Assembly: GCA_029262055.1 (NCBI GenBank)
Contig: JAJDAD010000112.1
Location: 110,287-174,286, forward strand
Length of the DNA: 64,000 nucleotides
Source of the DNA: Candidatus Zhuqueibacterota bacterium
GTDB lineage: Bacteria; Zhuqueibacterota; Zhuqueibacteria; Oceanimicrobiales; Oceanimicrobiaceae
Direction: 5' to 3'
Shown: in pieces, positions 25,801-35,700 of the stretch
How the letters are laid out: each line of letters begins with the position of its first letter
Position numbering within the stretch: the stretch's first letter is position 1
Translations under genes and position numbers: made by a program
The notes under the pieces: generated by a model
Seen by the model: only the letters and a program-made list of their open reading frames with translations
Database searches by the model: none
Told to the model about the DNA's origin: nothing

Positions 25801-26577
25801 GAAGCACGGAAACTGCTGGCGGACGCGAACAAGCTTCTCGATAGAATTGCAGAAGAGGCACTTCTGCAAGCAAACGCGGTCTTTGGAGTTTTTCCGGCTA
25901 ACAGCGTTGGCGATGACATTGAGCTGTATTGCGATGAAGAACGCACTGAAGTCGTCGCCACTCTGCACACACTGCGGCAGCAAGCACAGAAGAGCGGCGC
26001 TAATCCAAACCAGGCGCTGGCGGATTTTGTGGCCCCGAAGGCAGCAGGCGTGGCAGATTACATCGGCGCTTTTGCCGTTACCGCCGGACTGGGCATCGAG
26101 AACGTCGTTCGCGGCTTTGAGAATGCCCACGACGACTACAGCAGCATTATGACCAAGGCGTTGGCCGACCGTCTGGCCGAGGCCTTTGCGGAACTGCTGC
26201 ACGAGAAGCTCAGAAGGGAGATCTGGGCGTATGCGCCGGATGAGCGCCTGAGCGACGAACAGTTGATCGCGGAAAAGTACCGCGGCATTCGCCCGGCTCC
26301 GGGTTACCCGGCCAGCCCGGACCACACCGAAAAACAGACCGTATGGCGCTTGCTGGATGTGGAAAAAGTGACCGGAATATCCTTGACCGAGACGTTCGCC
26401 ATGTATCCGGCGGCGTCGGTTTGCGGGATCTATTTTGCGCACCCGGATGTGCGTTATTTCGCTTTAGGGAAGATTAGCAGAGACCAGGTCGAGGATTACG
26501 CGGCGCGCAAAGGAATGACTGTTTCCGAAGTCGAGCGCTGGTTGCGCCAGAGTTTGAATTATGAGGCTGGTGAGTGA
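22882..26577 (+). CDS. metH: Cobalamin-dependent methionine synthase
   Basis: 1231 residues with all four MetH modules. The homocysteine-binding barrel (1-330) has zinc ligands C248 (GLNCALG) and C311/C312 (GGCCGTT). The methyltetrahydrofolate-binding domain (about 350-640) has [14 protein letters not shown] and [10 protein letters not shown]. The cobalamin domain (about 650-890) has the [11 protein letters not shown] motif with His760, the lower axial cobalt ligand equivalent to E. coli His759. The C-terminal reactivation domain binds AdoMet (about 905-1231: [20 protein letters not shown]). It methylates homocysteine to methionine. The gene is full length and stands alone on the plus strand. 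Confidence 0.98.
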   Translation: MNNCLQQLQDILRRRIMILDGAMGTMIQRQGLQEEDFRGEQFKDHPTPLKGDNDLLSITQPEAIKGIHRDFLHAGADIIETNTFNGTSLSQADYGLEEHVYEINLTAARLAKETALEFTKSEPGKPRFVAGALGPTSKTLSLSPDVNDPGYRAVTFEQVADAYFAQTRGLVDGGVDILLVETIFDTLNAKAALFAIQRYFAESGRVLPVMISGTIVDASGRTLSGQTTEAFWISVSHTQNLLSVGLNCALGSEQMRPFIAELAGITAVNVSLYPNAGLPNEFGGYDETPELMAQQMQEYAGSGFVNLVGGCCGTTPEHIAALAAIATQHSPRQIPKIAPLLRLSGLEPVVVTPETNFVNIGERTNVAGSRKFARLITEGDYESALSVAREQVENGAQIIDINMDEGMLDSEKAMVTFLNLLGAEPEIARVPIMLDSSKWSVLEAGLRCIQGKGVVNSISLKEGEEVFREQARKIRAFGAAVIVMAFDEQGQADTLQRKIEICRRAYTILTEDVGFPSQDVIFDPNILTVATGIAEHNNYAVNFIKATEWIKHNLPGASVSGGVSNISFSFRGNNRVREAMHSAFLFHAISSGLDMGIVNAGQLEVYEEIPKDLLLLVEDVLLNRQENATEKLVSYAEKVKSNGTVTAKEEAWRSAPVAERLRHALVKGIVDYIESDTEEARQTFSKPLEVIEGPLMDGMSVVGELFGAGKMFLPQVVKSARVMKKAVAYLIPFIEEEKAKANDKSARARVLLATVKGDVHDIGKNIVGVVLACNNFEVIDLGVMVSSEKILAEAKAHKVDVIGLSGLITPSLDEMVHNAAEMERLGLQLPLLIGGATTSRIHTAVKIEPNYSGATVHVLDASRSVGVVSNLLSKEQSNAFKDEVRAEYEEARRKHQSKQSQKAYLTLTQARENRVQIDWQQATVVKPVNPGRGTLVAHSLAEIRKYIDWTPFFITWELPGRYPQILDDPRVGDEARKLLADANKLLDRIAEEALLQANAVFGVFPANSVGDDIELYCDEERTEVVATLHTLRQQAQKSGANPNQALADFVAPKAAGVADYIGAFAVTAGLGIENVVRGFENAHDDYSSIMTKALADRLAEAFAELLHEKLRREIWAYAPDERLSDEQLIAEKYRGIRPAPGYPASPDHTEKQTVWRLLDVEKVTGISLTETFAMYPAASVCGIYFAHPDVRYFALGKISRDQVEDYAARKGMTVSEVERWLRQSLNYEAGE

Positions 26578-27118
26578 TTGCTCGTTTGGGATTCGTTGCC
26601 TCGTTTCCACGCTCCACAGGAGGTGGTCTTTTGCCAGCCCTGAGAGCTTTGTAGCGGCGCCCCACTGCTGTTTCTTCACTTTTCATAGACGCTGAGCGTC
26701 AGGTATAGCGTTCCCACGCTGGAGCGTAGGAACGAGAGTAAAAACGGCCAGAATTTTGTTCAAATGCATCTTCGGATTTTTCATGACAATTTACTCCGTG
26801 GTTATATGCGTGAACACTCTATTAGACCCCCCACCGTAGGATTTTACATAGGCGGGGCATGGTCATCAGACATGCACATGTTGCATAATTCCTGCTTTAT
26901 ATTCAGTATCGAAGACTCTGCCTTGAGTCCTTCTTCTTCTCTGCCCGACAGGCTAACTTCATAAAGCGCTATATCCAGACATTCAAGTTGCAGCAATCCA
27001 GCCCTGGCGGTTTAAGATATCAACGTTTTTCGTGAGAAGCATAAACAAGCACGCCAAAGACGACAGCTGAAATTGATTTTGCAATCTCACCTCTCCTTGT
27101 TATGTTCTGCTCACTGAG
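26578..27118. other. Non-coding interval after metH
   Basis: 541 nt without a convincing gene. Its left third holds REP-like palindromes, listed separately. The rest (26740-27100) is AT-richer, and I see nothing in it. It may serve as the terminator region between metH and the convergent secreted-protein gene. Confidence 0.6.
26688..26734. repeat. REP-like double palindrome
   Basis: GACGCTGAGCGTC (26688-26700) is followed by a larger dyad at 26709-26734 in which CGTTCC/GGAACG and ACGCT/AGCGT pair around a GG loop with one mismatch. A related partial copy (CGTTTCCACGCTCC) lies near 26600. The pairing of an AGACGCT-type palindrome with a GTTCCCACGCT-type palindrome is a widespread dispersed intergenic repeat style, as I recall it. 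It may act as a transcript end or be RAYT-mobilised. Confidence 0.55.
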
Positions 27119-28060
27119 TTATTTTGCTATGGTTAATCTTTCTGTCCTGGTCCGAACACCTCCAATTGTGAGTGCAAAGAAATACGTACCCGAAGAAACC
27201 GTAAGGCCAAAGTCATTGTCACCCCGCCAGCTTACTGCATGTGAACCTGGCTGCTGCAATCCGTTGGTGAGGGTTTTGACTTTCTCACCCAGGACATTAA
27301 AGATACTTATTGCGACATGGTTTGCTCGATCAAGATCATATGCTATGGTTGTTGAGTTGTTAAAGGGATTAGGATAGCTTCGAAGTTTAATCGCCTCGGA
27401 TTCTTCATGAAAACTGCTATGCGATTCCACAGACGTAATGGTCCCATACTGCTTGCCGTTGATGATGGCTCCTACCAACTGAAAAGATCCGCCCTCAAAT
27501 GAGTCTTCAAGTACACCAATGCTATCCACCAAGATGACGTCCGGGTCAAACCAAAGGCCCGTGTCTGGCAGAGTGAAAGATCCTAGGGCCGCTGCGCCAA
27601 AAAATTCCTGCCATAAAACAAGGTCTGTGATTCCGCGGACCTCCACAAACCCCGAGTCTGAAATGAACCCATGATAATTGTTAGGCGGATAGGGCCAATT
27701 AAGGCCAACCGTTAAGTCCAAATTGTACAACAAAAATTCATCATAGACGATTTGATCAGGAGGGTGAAACCATTCATAGAGTTGAAAAACTTCCGATGAA
27801 TCAATGCGTTGGTACATCTTTGTGACAGATATAGGGTCGGTTCTTTCAATGAGTTTGTATGTTTTTCCATTCGGCATGAGCGTGTCTTCTATAACCTCAC
27901 GCGTTTCGGTAAATACAGATGGCGAAAACCCAGATCGCTTTTCGTATTCCCAGAAATCACCGGGATCAAGAGGATAGTGAAAACGATGATTGTTGGTTTG
28001 TGCGCTAACGTTGCTTGAAGTGATAAGTAAAAGTAAACCGATCAAATAATTCTTTTGCAT
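27119..28060 (-). CDS. Secreted T9SS-sorted protein of unknown function
   Basis: 313 residues from the ATG at 28060, with AGGTGAT 6 nt upstream. A Sec signal peptide ends near SNVSAQT. The mature part (HYPLDPGDFWEYE ... TYKLIERTD ... YEWFHPPD) resembles secreted proteins that start with a PLxxGdxWxY motif. The C-terminal 85 residues are a type A sorting domain (LRSYPNPFNNSTTIAYDL, FNVLGEKV, SSGTYFFAL, RLTIAK). It would be surface-attached or released by the type IX system. No enzymatic motif was recognised. Confidence 0.82.
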   Translation of the reverse strand: MQKNYLIGLLLLITSSNVSAQTNNHRFHYPLDPGDFWEYEKRSGFSPSVFTETREVIEDTLMPNGKTYKLIERTDPISVTKMYQRIDSSEVFQLYEWFHPPDQIVYDEFLLYNLDLTVGLNWPYPPNNYHGFISDSGFVEVRGITDLVLWQEFFGAAALGSFTLPDTGLWFDPDVILVDSIGVLEDSFEGGSFQLVGAIINGKQYGTITSVESHSSFHEESEAIKLRSYPNPFNNSTTIAYDLDRANHVAISIFNVLGEKVKTLTNGLQQPGSHAVSWRGDNDFGLTVSSGTYFFALTIGGVRTRTERLTIAK

Positions 28061-28074
28061 ATGATCACCTATCA

Positions 28075-28520
28075 TCAATGGTTTATGAAAACTCTGCTTT
28101 GGTCTACCCGAAATTTATCTCCATCACCGGGAATCGGTGTTATGAATTCTATAACAAGGCTCCGCTCACTGCCTGTTGGTACTGCTTCAAATTCTGTATT
28201 AAAAAGTGTATGGAAGCAGAGACAGTCCGGCAGTTTTTGGAGTAGAGAACCAATTTGAGTTTTACCACGAGAAATTCACTTTCGGGATAGTTGATTATTC
28301 TTATCCGGAGCCTAGCGGGCGGTTGTGCCTTACGAAACGAGAAAATTACGGCAAGATGGCTGGTTTCCGATGGGTGATATTGATTAATGCTTGAGAGAGT
28401 GCAGTCTGAGGACGGCTCACCGCTACATTCACCCGCACATCCGATGCAATATTAGACAGGCCTGACGAAGGGTTTGTTCCGAAGGGAGCGAAGTAACAAT
28501 AGTTGTGCTTGCGCAATGGT
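28075..28520 (-). pseudogene. Possible decayed coding remnant upstream of the T9SS gene
   Basis: On the minus strand, protein-like stretches switch between frames with no start codon: one ends in ALINITHRKPAILP, a second includes RLRIRIINYPESEFLVVKLK, and a third ends RSLVIEFITPIPGDGDKF and stops at 28077. That pattern suits a gene broken by frameshifts. I cannot name the family. It may instead be chance reading in non-coding DNA. Nothing else was seen in the 28061-28606 gap. Confidence 0.25.
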
Positions 28521-28606
28521 TTGCTACATTGATACTCTCACCGACGGTTGCTGGCATTTGGCCATTGTATCAACCAGTTTTAGCTGAATCAATGAATCAG
28601 TATCCA

Positions 28607-31600
28607 TCAACCCAATAAATCTCGACTAATCTCCTGCACCATCTTAGTATGTTGCAACAGATCTTCATGAAGTTGCTCAGGCTTGTCGTAGTAGCCGAGT
28701 CGCCGCGCCAGAAAACGAAACTCATCTGAATCCCGGTTCGGTACGGCCAGGTCCTTGGCATGACCACGCACCATCCGCAGTCCCTCGATCACTCTGCGCA
28801 GGAATGTGTGCGCGACTTTGAGCTTTTCGAGATCGTCCTGTGCGAGAATGTTGACGCGACCCAGTTCGTGCATAGCGTCCGATGTATTGGTGACGCGCAG
28901 AGAGGGGTGTTCGTGTCCGCCCTGGAGCTGCAGACCCTGAATGAGATACTCGAGATCCACCAGGCCGCCGGGACTAAACTTGGCGTTGATGCTTCCGCCC
29001 GCCACCAACTGCCGTACCTGGCGTTCCCGCATAGCTCGCAGCGAGGTTACCTCAAAGGCATGGTCGGTGTAGATAGCTGCATCACGCGCCTCTAATACTG
29101 TTTGTGCGAAGCGTACGTCGCCGGCCACGGGTCTCATTTTCACCAGTGCTTGGCGTTCATAATCCCAGGCCTGGCCACCCCTGGCATAGTATTTTTTGAA
29201 TGTGTCAAACGCCACGGCTACGGTTCCGCCTTTGCCAAAAGGACGTATTCTCAAGTCGATCTCAAAGATACCCTCCTGTTTGGATTTGATCGCTTTTTGC
29301 ATCTGTTCGACCAGCGTGCGGGTGAAGTCCTGATTAACGGTGCTGCTTTCGCCGGGTTCCCCTTCAAACAGAAGCATGATCTCGATATCCGAGGCAAATC
29401 CAATTTCATGGCCCCCCAGTTTGCCGAGCGCAAAAACAGCGACGCCGCACACGGAGCCATTTGCCAGGAGCGGGCAACCCAGTTTTTGCACCTGCCGGTC
29501 ATAGCACAGTTTGTAGGTCTCCTCGATCACGATGTCCGCGAGGTCGGAGAGTTCGAAAGTGAAGGTCCGAAACTCTTTGTTCAGGCCCATGATGTAGCGC
29601 ATGTCGATGCGAAACATCTCCCGATCTTTGAATGCGTTGAGGCAGTCTGTTTTTGCCTGCCAATCATCGGCAGCGCTGAGCAGCTCGCGCAGTTCCTCCT
29701 GCAGGTGCGCCTTTGATTTGACGATGTTCAAGCGTTTCACGTCCTTGATAAGCGGGAAAATATTGGCGTGCTGCATGCGCAAAAAGTCGTTCCACAGGAA
29801 GTCGCTGACACCCAGGATTTTGACCAGAGCATCCAGGACCTCCGGCCGTTCCAGGGAGTGTAGCTCGTGGTGCCAGTCACCGCGAATGAACAGATTGCTT
29901 ACGAACTCGCGAAAATGCAGCATAGCTGAGTGCGGATTCGGAGACTGCGGCAACAGGTGTGTGAAGTGTTTCACCAGCACTGTCGCTGCACGCAACTGGT
30001 ACTGCCTCTGCGGGTCCGTGATTTTTTGTCCGAGCGCATCAGCGACAAACAGCGTATCGTGGATACGTTCGCCAAAAGATCGCACCAGCATGCGCGCGAT
30101 GTAGATGCCGTTCAAGGCCAGCGCGTTGGTCAACTCGTACAGGAAGCCGGCGGTGTCGGGGGCGTCGATGCGCAGGACGGTGTACTTATCCGAGGCACGG
30201 TTGTCAAACGCGATTTCAACCGGCAGGAGTTTTTCAGCCAGTGGTGCGTATTTCGTCATCGCCGTTGCCACTCGTTTCGCCAGCTCTCCCTGGACTTCGT
30301 TCTGCTTCCTGTCCCGCAGTTGCTTGACGAAATATGACAGCTCCTCGGCATAGCCCTGCCACATCCGGTCGTCGACGTTGCCGGCGATGGCCCGCACCGT
30401 GAACACATCGACAATCTTCTTGCGAGTGTCAGTCGTCACCCGCTTGCGGAAGCGCCTCCGTTTCCGGCGTGCAGGTGACTTTGCACTCTGACTGCTTTGC
30501 TGCGCATCCGGCTCGTACGTGAAAATCGTGCCATCCACAACGCTCAAACCGCGGTCAAAGAGCAGGCCACAAATCAAAGACAGCTCACCGAGTACATCGA
30601 TGCCTACGATGGTCAGGCGCCAGTCAGAGTTGGGTAGTTGTGTCACATCCAGCCGAACGGGGTCCTCACGCGTGAGACTTTCGGCCATGTCGGCGTGCAG
30701 GTCGATTTCTTCTTGCGGGAATGTATCGAGGTAGGAGGCGCCCATTCTGGCAATATGCCGGCTGTGTTCTTTGGCGTATAAATCCGCGGCTGCGTTGGAA
30801 TCCGGGATGGTCTGCACACTTGTCTCTTCAGCGAGAAAATATGTGTCAAAAACACTCTTGATGGCTGCCCGGTGCTCCTCGTAACGCGCGACCATTTGCT
30901 CCCCGATTTTCCTTCCCTGAAACCCCAGGCGCCTGGCCAGGAACCTCAACTCGCGCCGGTCCGTCGGCAGCAAATGCGTTTGACGGTAGTGCATGATTTG
31001 CAGATGGTGCTCGATGGTGCGCATGAAGACGTAACCGTTTGTGAGGATGCGATAGGTTTCGTCGGGCAGTATGCCGGACGCCGTCAAGCGCGCCAGTGCA
31101 TCCAGGGTGTTGCGGCTCTTTATTTCCGGGACTTCCTCGCCATGCGCCAATTGCAAATACTGGGTGACAAATTCAACGTCTCTGACCGAGCCGGCGCCGC
31201 CCTTGACTTCACCCCAATCCCTGCCTTTTCTGCGCAGGCCCTTTTCTATTTGATTCTTCATTTTCAGAGCTTCCCGGCGTAAACCCGCGGCGGGCAGCCC
31301 GACCAGCAGCTCTTTCACCTGCTCCAGGAATTCGATGCCCAAAATATCGTCACCGGCGATCCTGCGGCCTTTGAACATCGCTTGTTTTTCCCAAAGCTGC
31401 GCATTGCTGTGCAGGTACTGCAGGTTTTCAGCAACCGTCGGCACCAGGGTTCCGGATTGTCCCCAGGGACGCAGCCGCATGTCGATGCGATACAGAAAAC
31501 CCTCGCTGGTGGCACGCCCTAAAGCCCGAATCAACTCCTGGCCAAGCCGCTTGTATGCCTCGCTCTGTTCTCTTGAAACAAAAATCAGGTCGACATCAGA

Positions 31601-32308
31601 ACTGTAGTTGAGCTCTCTGCCGCCAAGTTTTCCCAGGGCGATCACAGCAAAGCCCTCAGTCGGGATTCCGATGCTCAGCGAGACCTGGTTTAAGCATGCG
31701 CGCACGATGCAGCGCGCCAGGCTGGAAAGTTGGTCGATAACGCCCTGGAAACTGATGGCACTCACAAGGTCGCCGCTACCGATGCGCAGAAGCTCTTTTC
31801 TTTGAAAACGACGCAACTCGTCCAGGTTGTCGTCCAACGACATTTCAGGAGACATACAATCGATTGTCTCTGAATAAATCTGCTGCCGGCTTTTGACGCG
31901 AGCCAGGGCGGTGGTCTCGCGGAATTGTTGCAGATACTCCGGGTATCGAATCAGGACGTCGGTGAGGAACTGGCTGCCCGCAAAAAGAACAAAGAGCGCT
32001 TCCAGCATCCGGGGTTGCCGGGCGAGGTCGTTGAACAGCGTGCTGGCATCTGGGACGGTTTGAACCAACTTTTCGAAGTTGATGAGGACGCGGTCCGGGT
32101 AGGCGGTCTCTTGCAGATTCCGGAGAATGTTCGGCAGGACGGTCATGTAAGCCGTGCTCGTGTCCGCCTTTGGAATATTGCGTATTCGCGTCAGGGCCTG
32201 GAGCTGATCTTCGAACGGGATCTTGCCGAGGATGCGGTCAGCTTCTGCTGGAGCCGGCAGTGGACCGCCGAGCAAGTCTGTCAAGGCCTGTGCGGAAAGT
32301 GAAGTCAT
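28607..32308 (-). CDS. glnE: Glutamine synthetase adenylyltransferase/adenylyl-removing enzyme with ACT-like insertion
   Basis: 1233 residues from the ATG at 32308 (a TTG at 32341 would add 11). It has two nucleotidyltransferase halves as in GlnE: the removase half with GKLGGRELNYSSDVDL (about 226-241) and IDMRLRPWGQSG, and the transferase half with GKLGGHEIGFASDIEI (about 962-977) and IDLRIRPFGKGG. E. coli GlnE is near 946 residues. The extra length here is mostly an insertion at about 555-790, which looks like two ACT-type domains (LTIVGIDVLGELSLICGLLF and VLRIDAPDTAGFLYELTNAL). Its target is Tyr400 of GlnA. The insertion could sense an amino acid directly (inference). Confidence 0.92.
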   Translation of the reverse strand: MTSLSAQALTDLLGGPLPAPAEADRILGKIPFEDQLQALTRIRNIPKADTSTAYMTVLPNILRNLQETAYPDRVLINFEKLVQTVPDASTLFNDLARQPRMLEALFVLFAGSQFLTDVLIRYPEYLQQFRETTALARVKSRQQIYSETIDCMSPEMSLDDNLDELRRFQRKELLRIGSGDLVSAISFQGVIDQLSSLARCIVRACLNQVSLSIGIPTEGFAVIALGKLGGRELNYSSDVDLIFVSREQSEAYKRLGQELIRALGRATSEGFLYRIDMRLRPWGQSGTLVPTVAENLQYLHSNAQLWEKQAMFKGRRIAGDDILGIEFLEQVKELLVGLPAAGLRREALKMKNQIEKGLRRKGRDWGEVKGGAGSVRDVEFVTQYLQLAHGEEVPEIKSRNTLDALARLTASGILPDETYRILTNGYVFMRTIEHHLQIMHYRQTHLLPTDRRELRFLARRLGFQGRKIGEQMVARYEEHRAAIKSVFDTYFLAEETSVQTIPDSNAAADLYAKEHSRHIARMGASYLDTFPQEEIDLHADMAESLTREDPVRLDVTQLPNSDWRLTIVGIDVLGELSLICGLLFDRGLSVVDGTIFTYEPDAQQSSQSAKSPARRKRRRFRKRVTTDTRKKIVDVFTVRAIAGNVDDRMWQGYAEELSYFVKQLRDRKQNEVQGELAKRVATAMTKYAPLAEKLLPVEIAFDNRASDKYTVLRIDAPDTAGFLYELTNALALNGIYIARMLVRSFGERIHDTLFVADALGQKITDPQRQYQLRAATVLVKHFTHLLPQSPNPHSAMLHFREFVSNLFIRGDWHHELHSLERPEVLDALVKILGVSDFLWNDFLRMQHANIFPLIKDVKRLNIVKSKAHLQEELRELLSAADDWQAKTDCLNAFKDREMFRIDMRYIMGLNKEFRTFTFELSDLADIVIEETYKLCYDRQVQKLGCPLLANGSVCGVAVFALGKLGGHEIGFASDIEIMLLFEGEPGESSTVNQDFTRTLVEQMQKAIKSKQEGIFEIDLRIRPFGKGGTVAVAFDTFKKYYARGGQAWDYERQALVKMRPVAGDVRFAQTVLEARDAAIYTDHAFEVTSLRAMRERQVRQLVAGGSINAKFSPGGLVDLEYLIQGLQLQGGHEHPSLRVTNTSDAMHELGRVNILAQDDLEKLKVAHTFLRRVIEGLRMVRGHAKDLAVPNRDSDEFRFLARRLGYYDKPEQLHEDLLQHTKMVQEISRDLLG

Positions 32309-32784
32309 CTTGGAGTTAAGCCCAAGCTCGTTGTCTTGCAAGACAAGTGGAAACCGCCATAAAAAACGGTAGGCTTTTTTTTTGCAAAATGAAAGGGTTA
32401 GTTGCGGCCGGCAGGCCGCCTTCGGCGGCGCATCGTTTATTCAACCGTACGCGGAATCATTCTGCCATTCCTGTGGGCCGGAGCCGATTTTCGGTTCCCG
32501 CGGTTGCCCGTTCCTGAACGCCCAACCTTTCCGGGCTACCGCATGTAGTGATGCTTCGCGAAGTTGTTGTTTGCCTGGCACAGTCTGCTCTGGCTCCCTC
32601 GCCATATTCACTTTTTGGGGCAGACACGTCTATCTTATTTTATCGACTGTGCTTTATATTTACTTGCTAGAGAACCGATAATACTAGGAGGTTACCATCG
32701 GGAGCATTAACGGTTTGCGGAAGTTTTTTGGGCCGGGGTCCCCTTACCAACGGGCTTTTCACTAACGTAGGAGGACATAAACTC
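32309..32784. other. Divergent non-coding interval glnE / giant T9SS gene
   Basis: 476 nt without a gene. It contains a short GC-rich hairpin (GCCGCC-TTC-GGCGGC, 32415-32429) and, on the plus strand, a weak ACCG/CGGT stem (32353-32370) followed by nine T (32375-32383) that could end stray transcripts. A GATAAT-like -10 near 32676 may belong to the downstream gene. Confidence 0.4.
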
Positions 32785-35700
32785 ATGCGTAGAAGCAATC
32801 TGGTTTTTGTCGTGGTAGTGCTGATGTTCTTTTCGATCATCACAGCCGTAGATGGCTATAATGTTTTTTCACAACAACCTCCTCCACCTCCTGAACACGG
32901 TTTGCTGGGGATGCCGCCAGTGATGTTCTTTGCGCCGGGTGACAGCGTTGAGGTCCCGCTGGAAGTCTTCGAGCCGGTGCCGGCGGATTCGCAAGTCAGT
33001 GGCGTCGCGATGACGATACGAAAGAGTTCATCCGACTTTGCCTTCCTGGGCGCCATCGATACCACAGCAACCGTTTTGCAGGACTGGAGTTTCGCTGTAA
33101 CCACCGGTGCCGATTCACTGCGGATCGAAGCGACCGCACCGGCGGGTGTCTTTTTGGAGCACGCGGAAGGGCCGCCGGCAAGGTTGTTCGACTTTCGTGG
33201 GAACATTGCACCTGCAGCACTGGAGGGGGATAGTATGAAGCTGTGGCTGGAGTCGGTTTCATTCATCAGCAGGGGGAACGAGGTTGCTTTCGCGGATTCG
33301 GAGTTCCAGGCACTGACCGTGTTTATTGGCGAGCCCGGCGAACACGAAGACGGGCTTTTTGCAATTTCAGACACTGCGGCCCACCCGGGCGAAACCGTGC
33401 CGTTACAATTCCTTGCGCTACAACCGCTGCCGGCAGATTCGCAATTGAGTCGTATAAAGTTTGTCGTGCACGCGCTGCCACCGGATTTTTCCTGGGATGT
33501 CAACGCCGTCAGCCTTGCGCCGGCACTGGCCGGGTGGACCCTGAACACGAACGGAGCTGCCGATTCTCTGCAAGTTGAGGTGACCGCTCCGACCAACACA
33601 TTTTTGGTTCACGATGGCTTTTCAGATCTGCACTTGCTGACTTTGGTTGGGACCGTTGCTCAGACAGCCCCGACAAATCATTTCATGGAGATTGTTGTCG
33701 GGCATTTGGCTGTAACTGTGCACGGCGTCGATGTGACCGTCGACCCGCAAGCCATCAAAGGTGGTGGCGTTTTTGTCATCGGGGATCCCGGACCATCGCC
33801 GCCACCGCCGGGCGGACAGCACGCGCTTCTTGGATTTCCTCCTCACCTTAATTTCCCGCCGGGCGCTGATGCATTTTTGCCTCTGCTGTTCTTTGGGCCG
33901 GTGCCGGCGGATTCCATGATCAACGGCTTTTCTTTTACGGCCTTCGCCAACTCTCCTCTGTTCACATTTGATCCGGTCGTCGATACGCTGCAGTCCGCTC
34001 TGAGAGGATGGGATATTCTTGTGACAGGAGATGCGGACAGCGTCGATTTTGAGGCGACGGCACCGGCTGGTTTGTTCTTTGTCCATGAAGACGGGCCGCC
34101 GGCTAAACTGGCCCTGCTCAAAGGGTTTATCGTTCCCGAAGCCCCTCTGGGCGACAGCATAGAAATCGGCTTGCGCAATATCTTCGTCAGTAGAAATGGC
34201 GTAGCACTGCCGGTCCCGGACTCTCTGGTTCAGCACGGGCGAATATTTATCGGAGACGGCGGGCCACCTCCGGACGGCGGCCCGGGTGATGACCACACAC
34301 TGTTCGCATTTCTTGAAACAGGCTCTCACCCGGATTCCAGCTTTGCTCTGGAGTTTGCGGTCATGCAGCCTGTGCCGGTCGACTCGCAAGTGAGCCGTAT
34401 CCGGGCGGTGATAAAGGTGCTCCCGCCATATTTGAATTGGGACAATAATGGCCATGTTTTGAGCGCTGCTCTGAGCAGTTGGAGTTTTGTCAGCACAGCC
34501 GATACCGACTCCATGACGTTTGATTTGCAGGCGCCTGCCGGCGAGTATCTGTCTCACCACGACGATGACCCTTTTGTGCTGGTCACTTTCGTCGGAGAAG
34601 TGGATGGGTCGGCTCCGGTCAATGGTGAAGTCCTGGTGCTGCCGGAGAAGCTTTTCGTTACACACGGTGGTATCGAGGAACTGTTGCCGCCCAAAGCGGT
34701 AGGTCCGGGCAGGATTTTTCTTGGCATGGGTGGAATCCATCCACCGCTGCCACCGATACCTCCGCTGGCAACGACAGAGGGCCGGACAAATCTTGGTTTG
34801 TACGGTGGTACCGTGATGGATATGGCGTTTGATACGGCGCACGGCCTCATGTTCGCGGCAGTGGCAGCGCCGCAGTCTGTGTTTGCTTCAGCCGATAGCG
34901 GTTTGACCTGGTACGCTGCATTCCCATCTGATTCTCTGGAGTTTTTAACCAATTTTCAGACACGTGGTTTTGGTGGACGTGCCCTGCAGGTAGAGGCCTC
35001 TGATGGCTACTGTTATGCCCGCACCAGCCAGGAAGCCGGAACGCTGACGGGATCGCAAGTATCGACAGACGGGGTGAATTGGCGCACATTGCTGGACGGA
35101 TACTCCGCCGAAAACGAGCTGCGAGCTGCGTTCGGTGGTTCAGTTCAGGGACCATATGCCATCGGTGCGCTTTCAAGTTCGGGTGCGACCGCGTTGGTAA
35201 GCGCAGGCAATTTTGTTTTTCGGACCACTGACGCCGGGAGTAATTGGGATATTACGGTTGTGCCTGATCCGAGTTCCATGTCGAGTCACAGGCAAGTGGA
35301 AAGCCTGGAGCTGCGCCGCAGTGATGCGAGTGGTCAGAGTTTTTATGTCAGCATGAGCGAGAGCTTCGACCGCCCGGGCGAGGAATTCTATCGAACCAGC
35401 GACGGCACGAATTTTACGCGTCTCTACGTTGCGTCGGGGCCGGACACTGCTCACATTGTCTCAGCCATTGCGTCTCATCCAAGCGCCAGTGACTCGCTCT
35501 GGGTCTCCGCATTTGACCCGGCTAACCCTGGCGTCAACGGCTTGTGGCGTTCGTATGATGCCGGTGACACGTGGACGAAAGTGTTCGCAACGGGCAATCC
35601 GTTCATGGTACCGTCGGCGACTATCTACGAAGACGCAAGTTATCCGGGCCCCGGAAACATTCGGTTGTTTCTGGTGGGTGAAGACCGCTATTCCGACGAT

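Noticed and set aside
25510..26442. Long minus-strand frame of 310 codons opposite metH
   Set aside because: The antisense of a well-conserved MetH region; composition is typical of shadow frames.
33622..34842. 406-codon minus-strand frame opposite the giant T9SS gene
   Set aside because: Arg/His/Gln-rich shadow translation of the repeat region without homology.
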